Source of the DNA: Oxytricha trifallax
Lineage: Eukaryota; Ciliophora; Spirotrichea; Sporadotrichida; Oxytrichidae
DNA length: 64,000 nucleotides
Reading direction: 5' to 3'
NCBI GenBank assembly: GCA_000711775.1
Contig: ARYC01000459.1
Span: 1-64,000 of the forward strand
Part shown: in pieces, positions 11,155 through 22,520 of the stretch
How positions within the stretch are numbered: position 1 is the stretch's first letter
Layout: each line of letters starts with the position of its first letter
Notes under the pieces: model-generated
What the model saw: the letters and a program-made list of their open reading frames with translations, nothing else
What the model was told of the DNA's origin: nothing
Databases searched by the model: none
Made by a program: the position numbers and the translations under genes

Positions 11155-14100
11155 CATATCATTATTATTATTATTATATACTCTAAGGAAATTAATACTG
11201 GGATTTATGGCATCCAGATAGATATAATCAGATATTAATACTTTAATTTTTGGGTATTCATCTCAAATTTTTATTCAAGTGACTTAATCCGTGTGTATGA
11301 AGGATAGCTTCATTTTTGTCTATTAATTTCAATTATATGCTTTAGTTCAGTTAAACCCTTTTTTAAAAAATTATTTTCTTAATTTGCTATTTGGAAAACA
11401 TTGGAAAATACTCAATCAAAGTTTTAAGGAAAAATGTTAATTTCTTATATAGTTGTTATATTTTAGATATGGAATCAAAACCTTTAAAATATTATTCTAA
11501 TCATCATTATATAATATATAGAATATATAAATCTAATTGACTTAAATAATTATAAGATATTTGAATGCCATTCTTTTATTAAGGATCAGTTTAATCAACC
11601 TCAACTGGTATTGATAAGATCTTTGAAAGAGCATACAAAACAAACGAAGCTCAATAAAAGAAATATTAAAAAGAAAAAATTTAAAACGCAGCTTAATTAA
11701 TTCAAAACGAAGCTGATTTAATTTAAAAGAGCAACCCAAATTTAAAGTTTTCATTTATTACTTTTTATTTATTTAAGAGAAAAATGATTAAATTGAAAAA
11801 TATTCGAAAATATTTTCATAATTAATACTTAATAATATAAAGATGTTAAATTTAGATTTTCCTACGTGACACATTTTATTTAGTTTTTTCATTTTTTGGG
11901 TAAGGATTAAGGTTAAATTTCAAGAATATAAATAATCTATTCATATATGTTTATGATTTAATTTATTTCATTGATTACTTATTTCCATATTAAACATTTC
12001 TCTATTACAATATAAAATTTGGTGATCAAATTAATTAGAAAAATTTTATTAAAAATTAGCGCTTTTGTAAGGCAAAACCATTTTGAAAACATGTGGTTTA
12101 TGATATTTTTTTAGCATCCCATTTAAATATTTTTTCGTTTAAAATTCAAAATTTTGAAAAAAAAACTTTTGCTGAAAGCAAACAATTATTAATATTGTCA
12201 AGCATAATCTCAAAATTTAATTATTTGTGCTATCTAAATGATATCTGATTTGTACATTTATATTAATAGTCTAATAATGATTTGATAAAATATTTCTTGA
12301 AGTTTTTGTTATTTATTATAATAATTAATTAAGAATTAAGATAATATCACATACAAAAATCTAGAGGTAATCTTGACTAACTTTCACTTATAATGGATTC
12401 TAATATTAGAAGCTTAATTTTAATTCTATGATTTATAAAGGACTTTAATTTGAAATTTGAAGTCCTTTATAAATAATTTACTTTAGCAGTAAGTTAATCT
12501 GCTCCTTTATAACATGGTAACGATGAGACGTATTATTCACCTTTTAATAAAATTTTAGAGATACGATTATTATAAATATTAAATTCAAATGCTTATTTAA
12601 ATTTTCATTTTCAAATATCAAGCATCAATCATCGTTTTCAGTTACTATTCTAATCTGATGATAAATTATTCAGTAAAATGCTAAAATATTTAATTGAAGA
12701 TCTTTTGATTTTTACTTATATAATAATTCTTAAAAGTAAAAATTTTAGCATAAAAAAAATCATATAATATATTTATTAACTCATTTAAATAAGTAGACCT
12801 CAGGAAATATTTATTTTTCATCCGTAGTATATTATAAATGCTTATAGATTTATATTTCAATATTTTTTGATTTTTTCAATTTAAAAATAAAATTTTTATT
12901 GTTAAAGATTGAATCTTTAATGAAATTACTTTTATTAGTTTTGAAATTTTACTATTCATAAATAAAATTTATTTGGAAATTTTATTTTAGAAATTAAATT
13001 ATTGCTTAATAAAATTAATTTTAAGAATAATTTAGGTGTAAGCAGGATTTTTGTATTTAGATTAATTTAAATTGAGGTTATGTTGCATTATTGAAAAAAA
13101 CTGATGAAAAAAATTGAATACACAAAGAATTACCTTTAAAACACATTTTTATAATAAAAAAGGTTTGAACCAATAAATCCATTTGGCCGCTATTTAATAA
13201 ATACAATTCCTTTATTTAGAAAATAAAATTAATTTATACTTTTTATTAGCTTCGATCTATGAAAAATAAATGATACATACATTCTTTTTGATGAGGTTCC
13301 ATAATTTTGTTAAAATATCCAATTATTCTAATATTAATTATAGTTTTCAATTTTGGCGATATTTATGATTGTACATATGCCTTTTTTCTCATTAATTTGC
13401 ATAAATAAACCATTGATTATATGCCTAAAATGGATTGAAATACCAAAATATTTACTGATTCAGGTATTGCCTAAAGTTATAGCATTCTCTTTATATTCTT
13501 TATGCCATTTTTATATATTAAATTACAATATAGTATTATTTTAAATTATAATATATTAATTTGAGTTTAATTAATAAACTTAATAATATAATTTTGTATT
13601 GAATGTGATTGTTGTCGTCATCATTTTTTGAAACTAAAATATTAAATATAATTAGCAATACGATTATTTAAAGAATTTTAAAGTTTGAATTAAGTCTAAA
13701 ATGTCAGTAAAAAACCATTTATTTTAAATAAATTACAATAAAATAAAATATCACAAGTGTTAAAAATTTAATTATAAATTATAATTACTGTAATTATTTT
13801 CTAAAATTAACTAAAAATAAAATTTTATTCAATGTAAGTAAACTTTGTTTTAAGTATTACTAATTTTATAGAAGATTTATAATAAAAAAATTATCTTTTT
13901 AAAATATCTCTTAGAATAAGTTAAAATCTAAAATTAATATATAGTACAAGAGTTTAACCTTAATCAGTAATAATTTTTCGTTAAATAATTTAAACATGAA
14001 ATATAAGAAATTGATTTATAAACAAAATAGATCTATAAAACTTTAAATTAAACTTTAAATTTGTTGAAACATACAAATATAAAACAGATAATGAAAAAAA

Positions 14101-14898
14101 ATATTTTAAAACTGAATAAATAATTTAATCATCTCTTGCTAAATGAATAATAAAGTAACGATTTTTTCTTTTGGATGTAAAACTATCTTTTTCCTCATTG
14201 TATTTTTATGAATAATTCTTATAATAACTCTATCTCTTCAAAAAGATATTAATTAAAGTAAAACTTTTACAATTTATAATGTATTAATTTTTTCCTTTTT
14301 AAAACTTATAAGTGATTTTTTTTATTTATTGACTATATAAGTAGTATAACTCTCAGAGTATTTACTAGCATATAAATCTTTTCCAAAATTAATCTAAAAA
14401 AATTAAAAATTATTAAAAATTCAATTAAAAAACAAAAATTCATTTTTATCAAAAAGATTTAAAGCAGTCGTACATCAGTCATAATAAAGTTTACTATTTT
14501 TTTCGAAAAAAGAATATTAAAAATTAATTATGACAAATCAACATTTTTGTAAAAGCCGCCTAAACATGAAATCAATTTTTGATTTATTATAAGAAAATTT
14601 AAAATAGAATTAAGTAAATAAAAACTAAAGAAATATAAGCAAAATATATAATTAAATACTTAAATTATAGAACTTTGCTTATGCAATATGCTTTATAATA
14701 TCTCATAAAAATTATTTAATTTAATTTGTTCTATTTTTGAAAAACTTTTAATAGTTAATTTGTTATTGTAATAAAAATATTTACAATTTCTACTTTATCA
14801 TAGAAGCGTGAAAAATTTATTTAAATATAACATAAACTTAAATCATTTTCATTTTCTAATTTCCAACAATTATTTATTAATTTAAATTGCTTATTAAA
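11155..14898. other. Long AT-rich spacer, mostly IES-like
   Basis: About 3.7 kb in which I find no confident coding island. The FQ.S..ST..GI block expected between Walker A and Walker B should lie here or in a scrambled position elsewhere; I could not locate it. The small open frames at 11542-11754 and 13353-13544 are AT-biased and unlike any family. Confidence 0.45.
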
Positions 14899-14899
14899 A

Positions 14900-14959
14900 T
14901 AATATTTTGGGATATTTGTAATTGATGAAATAGGACTTGCAGAAATTTCACCTCATAAT
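14900..14959 (+). CDS. RNF213-like: RNF213-like gene, MDS with Walker B
   Basis: Reads GIFVIDEIGLAEISPHN. The hhhhDE(I/V)GLAE.SP motif is the Walker B of RNF213-type AAA proteins, with the catalytic Glu present. The segment ends with the pointer TAAT (14956-14959), also found at 15086-15089. Joining gives DEIGLAEISPHNPLKVLH in frame. Confidence 0.82.
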
Positions 14960-15089
14960 TAAAACTAAAAATATAAAAATAATTGTCCATGTTCTTTTCA
15001 AGACTATTATAAATATTTTCATAATTTTTTTCCTATTTAAAATTTTTATAAAAAATTAATTAAAGTGACATTATTTTATAGCAATTAAT
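14960..15089 (+). other. IES of 130 bp with pointer TAAT
   Basis: Defined by TAAT at 14956-14959 and 15086-15089. Removal of one copy with the AT-rich interior gives CAT AAT CCA CTT, restoring the conserved SP.(N/M)PLK.LH stretch of the family. Confidence 0.8.
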
Positions 15090-15417
15090 CCACTTAAAGT
15101 TTTGCATGCCTATCTTGAAATGTTTGTAGTATCTTTTGTAGGCATCTCAAATTACTGTCTTGATGCTTCTAAGTAAAATAGAGGAATTACACTTCAAAAA
15201 CCAGAGCCAGGGGATGAAGATCTTATAGAAGCAGCAAAATCTTTGTCTTTAGATATAAATGGAGAAAATAATGATATCCATAAAAAATTTGTTGACTATT
15301 ACGTTGAGAGACTTGTCAGATTTTACTTAGATTTAATTCCTAAATATTTATAGATGTGTTCCATTTAGAATTATGAAATTTTAAAGAGTTAAATCATAAT
15401 TGTTTTAAGGTAATTAA
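15086..15417 (+). CDS. RNF213-like: RNF213-like gene, MDS with sensor region
   Basis: Reads NPLKVLHAYLEMFVVSFVGI, SNYCLDASKQNRGITLQKPE, then IEAAKSLSLDINGENN and YYVERLVRFYLDLIPKY. The F(V/I)GISN..LD..K.NR(G/A) motif followed by P.P...LIE(A/S)AK is the sensor part of the first RNF213 AAA unit. TAA and TAG are read as Gln (CLDASKQNRG, KYLQMCS). The 3' end is approximate; the frame meets a TGA at about 15420. Confidence 0.82.
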
Positions 15418-15419
15418 GA

Positions 15420-16190
15420 AAGTGAGTTATCGTTATTTTCATATGAAGAATAAGTAAAGCTAGGAGTTTGTTATTTTTTTATGAGAATTTGAAATAGAAG
15501 AAAATCTTTTTCTTCTGAAATTAATAATAGAATTTTATTTCACTTCTTAAATTACAAGATAAATTGTAGAGGGGAGTTTTATGCCCTAAAACTGCCCAAA
15601 ATAATTAAAATTTTATAATACATTAACCCTTTATTAAAAACATTTATAATTTATTTTCATAGTTTAAATATCGTTTGCCTAATATGCATTGTAAAATATA
15701 CTGAACTAATTATTTGAATTAATAATTTTTGTTACTTTGATAAAATATTAAAAAATTTTATCATTATGTAAAAATACTTGATGTTAAAATATGAATTATA
15801 ATAACATAATTTATGATCAAAATTTTTATTGATAAACTTACTAAAAATTTAATATTCTATGTGGTAACAGGAAACTTCACCCAAAATTTAATTTAAACAT
15901 TCTTAACGATTTCTAATTATTTTCTTTAAGATAAATATTAAAAATTAGATGATTTAACAATTTATATAAAGGGATCTCCTCAAAGGTATTATAGGTAATT
16001 TATAATAAAATGCTAAATAAAGTGTTAAGTCAATTAATATTGTTAAAAGAAATTGATTTAAAAATAGTAGTAAAATATTTTTTTTTTTTAAATATTATTA
16101 AAAGAAAATTCTATACCAAATAATGAATCGATATATATTGTAAATCTTCTTAAATTGAGTAGTTATATTCATTATTACAATAAAAATAAA
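15420..16190. other. AT-rich spacer
   Basis: No gene seen. An AACAGGAAACTTCACCC word near 15868-15884 resembles the terminal GGAAGTTTCCTG motif of the 55.3-kb element. A 30-bp AAT repeat closes the spacer at 16187-16216. Confidence 0.45.
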
Positions 16191-16216
16191 AAATAATAAT
16201 AATAATAATAATTAAC
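16187..16216. repeat. (AAT)n microsatellite
   Basis: Tandem AAT/TAA units immediately beyond the 3' end of the minus-strand gene at 16.3-17.8 kb. It could be a genomic microsatellite or the tail of a retroposed copy. Confidence 0.7.
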
Positions 16217-16307
16217 TCTCATCGAGGGCTTAAAGCACCCTGAGCATATCATTAAGAAAGGACAGAATCCTTTTTGGTTATTTATAGTGGCCTTTAGTAA
16301 CCACTTT

Positions 16308-17763
16308 TCAAGTTTTGAGTAACTCAGTATCAAATGTTTGAGAAGTGAGGTCGTAAAACTCTACATCTCTCATTCTCTTGTCTGCTGATAGTGTTTTGGC
16401 TAATAAAAGGTCAAAATTTTAGGCTCCGAGATGACTAACTGATGAGCTGATTTCGGAAGAACAGTCCTTTAGGAGTTTAAGTGTGTGATTACTAGTTAAC
16501 GATTTATTAATTTTGTCAGGGTTAGAGGTGTCTTATAAACTATCAATGCATTATAGTATGATTGAGACGTATAATTTGGAAAGCGTGTAGAAGTTTGAAT
16601 CTACTCTGCATATCCTTTAAGAGTATTCAAGTAGTAATCTGGCGAATGTAGTGTTGCCTGAAGCAAAAGCTATTTAGGGAATGAAGCGCCAAGCTTGGTC
16701 TTACTTGGGGTCTTCGTTGTAGGGTTTGAACATTTCGTCAAGCTGGTAATCTGTGAGGTCAATCCTAACGTCAAGTTGGATGAGCAGTTGACTGTATGAG
16801 ATCGTCTGTACCCTTGTGACTGGAGATAAATCCAGGGAATCTTAAGAGATTCAATACCCATGACTCTTATAAAGTCATCCCAATCTATGGGCTAGTCTAA
16901 GTCAAATAAATCCGGGAACATTACCGGAAGAACGAGTTCGAGAATTTTATCAATGTTATTGTATTCAAGTTCTGTGTAGTAAGCTTCATGTTGTTCATTA
17001 AGTTTTTGTTTGACTTTCTAGTATTTCCTCTCTAAATTGTTGGCTTTGTCTTAGAGTTAAGATACATAGGAGTGATTCTCTGATAAGAAGTTCTTATTAC
17101 CTAGGGAGTCACTCCCGGTGATTCCTTAGTAATTTGCTAAAGTTACTAAATAGGAGAAATGGTAGCCTATGTATTAACCAAGTTTTACATAGAGTCCTGA
17201 GACCTCTGAATATTTTCCAACTTTTTTCCTAAAGTTTCTATGATGGCTTGGATGACAATTTTATCCTGAGTGTAGAATTGAGATGAGCGAAATCCAAGGA
17301 TTTAGGAGGTAGTAGCTATTACTGTGGTGGATTTTTCAAAGGGGACTAGTATTTAGTATCTGGGGACGTTTGACGAGTACGTCATTGAGATAACTCTGGA
17401 GAGGAGGTTAGTTAAAAAGCTGATCGCTGAATTGATGAGAGACCTAGGGATCTGTTGATAGATCCAGTTCTTTCTAGGTTTACAGAGGAAACATAGGAAG
17501 TAGTAGGTCTTAGCCGAGGTGTCGTTGAAGATATTTCTGAGATGGCTGTCAGCTAGATCAATCACCTTCTGGTGCAGTATTTGCTGCTTTGCAAAGACTT
17601 ACTTGAGAACAAGAAGCGAACTTTTGCAAATGGTAGATATACCAAAGTCATGAAGAGAGGTAAGTTGTAGCAGAAGGGGTCTGAGTATCCTGGGTGGGAA
17701 ATCTCCCAATTTGTACTCCAGGAAGAGCTTAGAGAGCTCAAGGTCTAACAATGCTTGTGACAT
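16308..17763 (-). CDS. Unknown protein gene lying inside an RNF213-gene spacer
   Basis: Minus-strand gene from ATG 17763 to TGA 16308-16310, about 485 codons, with TAA/TAG as Gln throughout. Three consecutive frames join end to end with two single-base phase changes (near 17100 and 16815). The N-terminal part reads MSQALLDLELSKLFLEYKLG and ILRPLLLQLTSLHDFGIS. The middle is a coiled coil (YVSQLQDKANNLERKYQKVK, NEQHEAYYTELEYNNIDKI) followed by LPVMFPDLFDLDQPIDWDDF. The C-terminal part (DYQLDEMFKPYNEDPKQDQA, AFASGNTTFARLLLEYSQRI) has normal helix-like composition. GC is about 40 percent, far above its flanks. A small hairpin follows the stop (AGGGTGCTTTAAGCCCT). Family unknown. Lying in DNA between MDSs of another gene on the opposite strand, it may be a germline-limited gene. 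Confidence 0.6.
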
Positions 17764-17861
17764 CGATATTAAATTTGGAATACTTAGCAAGTTAAATTCT
17801 AATTTAATAATAAAAAATAAAAAATAAAAAATTAATTACTAAACTAATGCAAATGGGTTAA

Positions 17862-17912
17862 TTACTATCACAATCAAAGTTTCATAAACTTCCATGGACT
17901 TAGAGATTTTGA
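17862..17912 (+). CDS. RNF213-like: RNF213-like gene, small MDS (FHGLRDF)
   Basis: Reads SFINFHGLRDF. F(F/H)GLRDFY is a conserved motif shortly after the first ATPase unit of RNF213. The island is very short and both ends are uncertain, but it occupies the expected position between the sensor MDS (15.1-15.4 kb) and the RNFGG MDS (20.35 kb). Confidence 0.55.
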
Positions 17913-18364
17913 AAAAAAAATTATTAGAACGATTATAGACTTAATTAAAAATTTTATAAGTATTAAATTAATTTTCATCAATTTGTACAAAATTAAATTG
18001 TATTTTATGTATCTATTATGTTCTATATAACTTATGAAATATTGAAGTGTATAATTTACTTTACCTAAGAATATTAAATTTAGGGAAAAAATGAATTATA
18101 ATCATTAAGTATTATAAAGAATCAATTTTTATAAATTATTGATAATATACATAAGAATATGAAATAATAGAAATAAAAAATATGAGAAAGTTTATAATTA
18201 TAAAACTGCCACTAATCACGAATGAGTATAATACAAATTTGAATTAATTAATTATTAATATAAAATCTTGCATTGTGCAAGCGTGGAAGAATGTAGGGTA
18301 GTCATTTGTACGCAATATATTATTTAATTAATTAATTTAGTTACTAATTTTAAAATAACTTATC

Positions 18365-18893
18365 CTTTCATCCTCCTCTGCTGTAGCAGTAAGAGCTACT
18401 GTGTATGTAACAATACTACATAATGAATCGGTTGCTTCATGCTCTACCTCATAAACAATAGTATTGCCGTGCAATAATATTCAATTGACTCAGCTGGACT
18501 AGCGATATATAAACATTACTTGATATAATCTGCTACATCAATTGGTGTAAGGGTTGAATCTAAACCTTCTACTGGAGACTTATGGCAACTGATTTGATAA
18601 CTAGGGCAACAGTATCTTCATCACCAACATTTGTTGCAACAAGAGTCCATCAGTTTGTAGAATCTTTCATGGACAAATATAATTTAATCAGTTGCTCTAT
18701 ATGGATTTGTGAGATTTTGTCTACATTTATCTAAAAATAAGTTGGTATGCTGTGAGAATAAATTCACCGATACACATACTATCTTTGTCGTGAGTGGAAT
18801 CTGCAGGGCAAATTTTCAACCATGTGGTGCCATGAGTAATTGAGGCGCACTCACAGTCATTATTTAAAGTTTCTGTGCCGTCCCGTGATTGAG
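18365..18893 (-). pseudogene. Captured gene fragment (Cys-containing, surface-protein-like)
   Basis: Minus-strand reading gives SRDGTETLNNDCECASITHG, TTWLKICPADSTHDKDSMCI and GEFILTAYQLIF in one frame. Later pieces appear in other phases (ATNVGDEDTVALVIKSVAIS; EVEHEATDSLCSIVTYTVAL). The composition is of a secreted or surface protein with repeats of beta strands. Frame breaks and lack of start or stop indicate a non-functional copy. Identity unknown. Confidence 0.45.
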
Positions 18894-18928
18894 ACTATTT
18901 TTAAAATTAGTAATTAAATTAATTAAAT

Positions 18929-19899
18929 AATTGTTCTGGCCCGAGGTCCCCTCCCCACTCCCTCCCCGTCTCCCGGTCGACCGAGACCCCCTCCCCGCCC
19001 CCACCCCTTAAAATACCCCATTTCATATCAAATTTTGTATCTAGAGGGTCTAAATCGATTTCCTTCTTGACATCTCGACATCATAAACCTTATTTTATAT
19101 ATAAAATTTCATAAGATTTTCAAAATTCTTTATTTCCATGTTAGTGCCTTATATGATATAAATTTTATGATTTGATAAGTTTCACTATGTTTGTCAACCA
19201 TTTTTACACTTTCCCTAATGAAATAATAAATATAAAACTTTTCCATTAAATATTATTAAAATTTTATTTCTAAATAAAATTTATATACTGTTATGTACAA
19301 AATTTAATTTAAAATTTTTTATCTCTCAAATCAACTTCATTCGACATAATTCGAAGAATAAGCATGATTAATTTTTCAAGTTTTTTAATTTTCGCTAATT
19401 TTTCAAAAATAATGAAAAATAAATTAATCAATTAGCGAAAATTAAAAAACTTGAAAAATTAATCATGCTTATTCTTCGAATTATGTCGAATGAAGTTGAT
19501 TTGAGAGATAAAAAATTTTAAATTAAATTTTGTACATAACAGTATATAAATTTTATTTAGAAATAAAATTTTAATAATATTTAATGGAAAAGTTTTATAT
19601 TTATTATTTCATTAGGGAAAGTTTAAAAATGGTAAACAAACTTAGTGAAACTTATCAAATCATAAAATTTATAGCATATAAGGCACTATTATGGAAATAA
19701 AGAATTTTGAAAATCTTATGAAATTTTATATATAAAATAGGGTCTATGATGTCGAGATGTCAAGAAGGAATTCGATTTAGACCCTTTAGGTACAAAATTT
19801 GATATGAAATGGGGTATTTTAAGGGGGTGAGGGAGGGGGTCTCTGTCGACCGGTAGACGGGGGAGGGGGTGAGGGAGGGTATCTCGGGCGGAACAAATA
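18929..19899. mobile_element. Palindromic fold-back element, family A copy 1
   Basis: Almost the whole 970 bp is one inverted repeat. The left end is TTGTTCTGGCCCGAGG and the right end CTCGGGCGGAACAAATAA. Next to each end is a C-rich/G-rich tract (CCCCTCCCCACTCCC and complement), then AT-rich arms of about 470 bp meeting near 19410. No coding capacity. The arms differ by a few percent at most by eye, so the copy is young or homogenised. Shares terminal sequence with copies at 22.5, 34.2 and 49.2 kb. Confidence 0.8.
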
Positions 19900-20345
19900 A
19901 TATATTGTGCTCTCATCACTACCATATATTAATACAATACTTTTTTTTGCATACTTGAACTCTGCACACTTTTATATTGATAATTACTTAATTAAATAAA
20001 ATTTGAATTAAAGTCATTCGTAATAAGTGCCATTTATAAATATATTAAACTTAATCATATATTTATTCTTCTATTTTTACTATTCTTATGTAATTTATCA
20101 ATAATTATTTATGTAATCTATATTAATAGCTCTTTTTTACAAATTCCCCATTAAAAACTAAGTTATGATGCATTTATTAATAATAATTTTCATTTTTCTT
20201 ATATATGGTAACTTTAATAGTATAAATTCAATTAATTTTTTAATTTCCTTAATAAATTATAACAAATATTAAAAAGAAAGATTTTTATCAAATGATAAGC
20301 CAAATATGTTTTCAATTAAAAAACACAGAGGAATCTTTATTAAAT

Positions 20346-20440
20346 TTGATAATTAATAGTGTTGGAAGAAACTTTGGAGGAAATAGTAATGATAATGTTA
20401 TGGAATTCCTTCACAATTATAAAAATATTATTTTTTAAAT
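20346..20440 (+). CDS. RNF213-like: RNF213-like gene, MDS with RNFGG motif
   Basis: Reads INSVGRNFGGNSNDNVMEFL and HNYKNI. The I..(A/V)..RNF(G/S)G motif followed by an aliphatic helix is conserved after the GLRDFY segment in RNF213-like proteins. Short island in AT-rich DNA; ends approximate. Confidence 0.6.
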
Positions 20441-20527
20441 TAAGTCTTGAAATTATAATATTTATACAATCTAAAATTAATAATTATCATCAATTATACA
20501 AAAAAATGAATTACTAATATTAGATAA

Positions 20528-21161
20528 TATTGTTAAAATAGATAAAAATAGGAAATTATTTAAATTCATTAAATATCCAAATTAATAATTAATTATAACT
20601 GCAATGAATTAGGAGTGCGTGTAATACTAATCAGTTTTAGTTTTAAAATTAGTTAATATATATTAGTGGTCTAGTGGTCCGATGGCCATAGTTTTTAGTG
20701 GTCTAGTAGTCAGGTGGTCTGGCCGAGGTTTTTGTGGTCCACCATTATGAAGCTAAAGATGCACCTATTGTAGACGAAGTAAATGGTGATCAATACTACA
20801 TCAATGTGACTTTCACCGATGAATTTAAGACTGACTCCGCTGCTACTGATGCTTATCTTCCAGATATTAACTTCTACCGATTCAGAATGAACATCCTTGA
20901 AAATCTTGAACTTGTCACAAGAGACATTGATAAAGTTTCATTAGCAAGAACTGAGTCATACACCCGGCCAGACCACCTGACTACACTAAAGACCCTGCCA
21001 GACCACTAGACCACTAGACCACTAATATATATTAATTAATTTTAAAACTAAAACTGATTAGTATTACACGCACTCCTAATTCATTAAAGTTATAATTAAC
21101 TATTAATTTGGATATTTAATGAATTTAAATAATTTCCTATTTTTATCTATTTTAACAATTT
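20528..21161. mobile_element. Fold-back element carrying a gene fragment
   Basis: Inverted arms of about 200 bp: the left starts GTTAAAATAGATAAAAATAG and the right ends with its complement. Each arm has an inner block of GTGGTCTAGTGGTC-type repeats (20663-20740 and 20965-21025). The central 20740-20960 is unique, non-palindromic and coding-like. Terminal sequence differs from families A and B, so this is a third fold-back family here. Confidence 0.75.
20734..21009 (+). pseudogene. Captured protein fragment inside the fold-back
   Basis: Open frame across the element centre: HHYEAKDAPIVDEVNGDQYY, INVTFTDEFKTDSAATDAYL, PDINFYRFRMNILENLELVT. The natural composition of this centre contrasts with the repeat-derived ends (ESYTRPDHLTTLKTLPDH is translated from arm repeats). 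It looks like an internal piece of an unrelated host gene taken up by the element. Identity unknown; whether it is expressed cannot be seen. Confidence 0.55.
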
Positions 21162-21164
21162 TTA

Positions 21165-22515
21165 GTTTTTATTTGTCAGGCCTAAATTTTTTTTACATTT
21201 AAAAATATTTAAACTCAAATTCTCATCTCATTAATTTTAAAATTTAAATGGATAAATAAAGTTTAAATTAATATCTTTTGTATATATTATTTTAACTTAT
21301 TTATTATTAGTATAAAAGCTGGATTTAAAAAATTAATTTTAAACAAAATTAGGATAAATTTTTCCCTTAGAAGTAAGATTATTATTATATATGTAAGTTG
21401 CCAAGTCATTATTTTAATTTTTACCGTATAATAAACAAGTGATTTGAATAAGTATTAAAATTTTTATAAATTCAGTAGAATTTAAAATTAATATTCTAGC
21501 ATTTGCTTATTAAACTTAGCTCGTATTAGGATATTAAGAGATTTTTTTAAAGAATTATTGCTATAATTAAATTCAATAAGTTTTGTCAATAAGCATATTT
21601 CATTTTATTTAAAGCTTACCGATATTATCATCATAAATAATAATTATAATTAAAATAATACAGAAATAATGAGCGTATATATTTAATTAAAATGCTTCAA
21701 TTTTCTAATACTAAAATAATTTGAAATTAATTATTTAAATAATACTCAAACAATTATTTTTTTATTTAGCTTCTTAAATTTTATCATAAGTCTTACAAAT
21801 AGGATTAAATTAAAATGATCAAATTTTTAAATTTATGTAATTCTTGTAAATTTCAATTATTAATTAAAATTGTAACAAATAATTGAATTAATTTTTAAGT
21901 TTGAAAGATTTAGTCTTATAGATTAGTTAAGATCTAAATATTTTGTATTTAAAATTTGAAACATTTTATTTTATTTCTTAATCTATATGGTATAATTTTA
22001 ATTTTTAAATATTAATGAATGAACTTTAAGAATAAGGTGCTAGGCATAATTTTGTTAAGAAAGAATCTCAAAAACTATTTTAAACTCAATAAAATCTAAT
22101 AGTTTTATATAAGTTAGGTTGTTTATCTCAAATCAACTTAAATATTCATTAATTTAACATTTATTGAAACTTTATAAGAATGATCATATATAAATATTCT
22201 TTTTTACAACAAGAATTAGTTTCAAATTTTTCTTTAATATTGAAGGAATATATAAAAAGATGTGTAAACAATTACTATTTAAATTCTAAATAAAACTTAT
22301 TTATCACGAGATTCCTTCATCAAAAGTAAACATCTTATAGTTTTAAAATTTAATTATTTTCAAGTGATAGATATTTTATATTTTTTACACAAGATGTCCC
22401 AAGGTTTAAACAACCTTTTTTTGTATGAAAAGAATTTAAATTCATATTGACGTTTCTCAATCATTCTGAAATTTGATTATTGATTATTATTTTAAAAAAT
22501 TTTAAATCTTCAAAT
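21165..22515. other. AT-rich spacer
   Basis: No convincing gene or motif. IES-like composition between the RNFGG MDS and the next RNF213-like MDS at 26.0 kb. Confidence 0.5.
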
Positions 22516-22520
22516 GCAAA

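Larger units (their letters stand above)
18300..19965. mobile_element. Inverted-repeat element carrying a gene fragment, split by fold-back A1
   Basis: Left terminal arm 18300-18362 (CGCAATATATTATTTAATT, then TTACTAATTTTAAAA) is matched in reverse by 18895-18930 plus, beyond element A1, 19897-19960 (TATATTGTGCTC...). Element A1 (18929-19899) therefore sits inside the right arm. The unique interior, 18365-18893, is richer in GC and reads as protein on the minus strand. Short terminal inverted repeats around host-like coding DNA resemble Pack-type MITEs. Confidence 0.6.

Noticed and set aside
10511-13544. Small open frames at 10511-10717, 11542-11754 and 13353-13544
   Set aside because: Chance frames in AT-rich spacer DNA; they do not fit the RNF213-like segments or any family.
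19716-19925. Open frame rich in Pro/His
   Set aside because: Translation of the C-rich tract and arm of fold-back A1.
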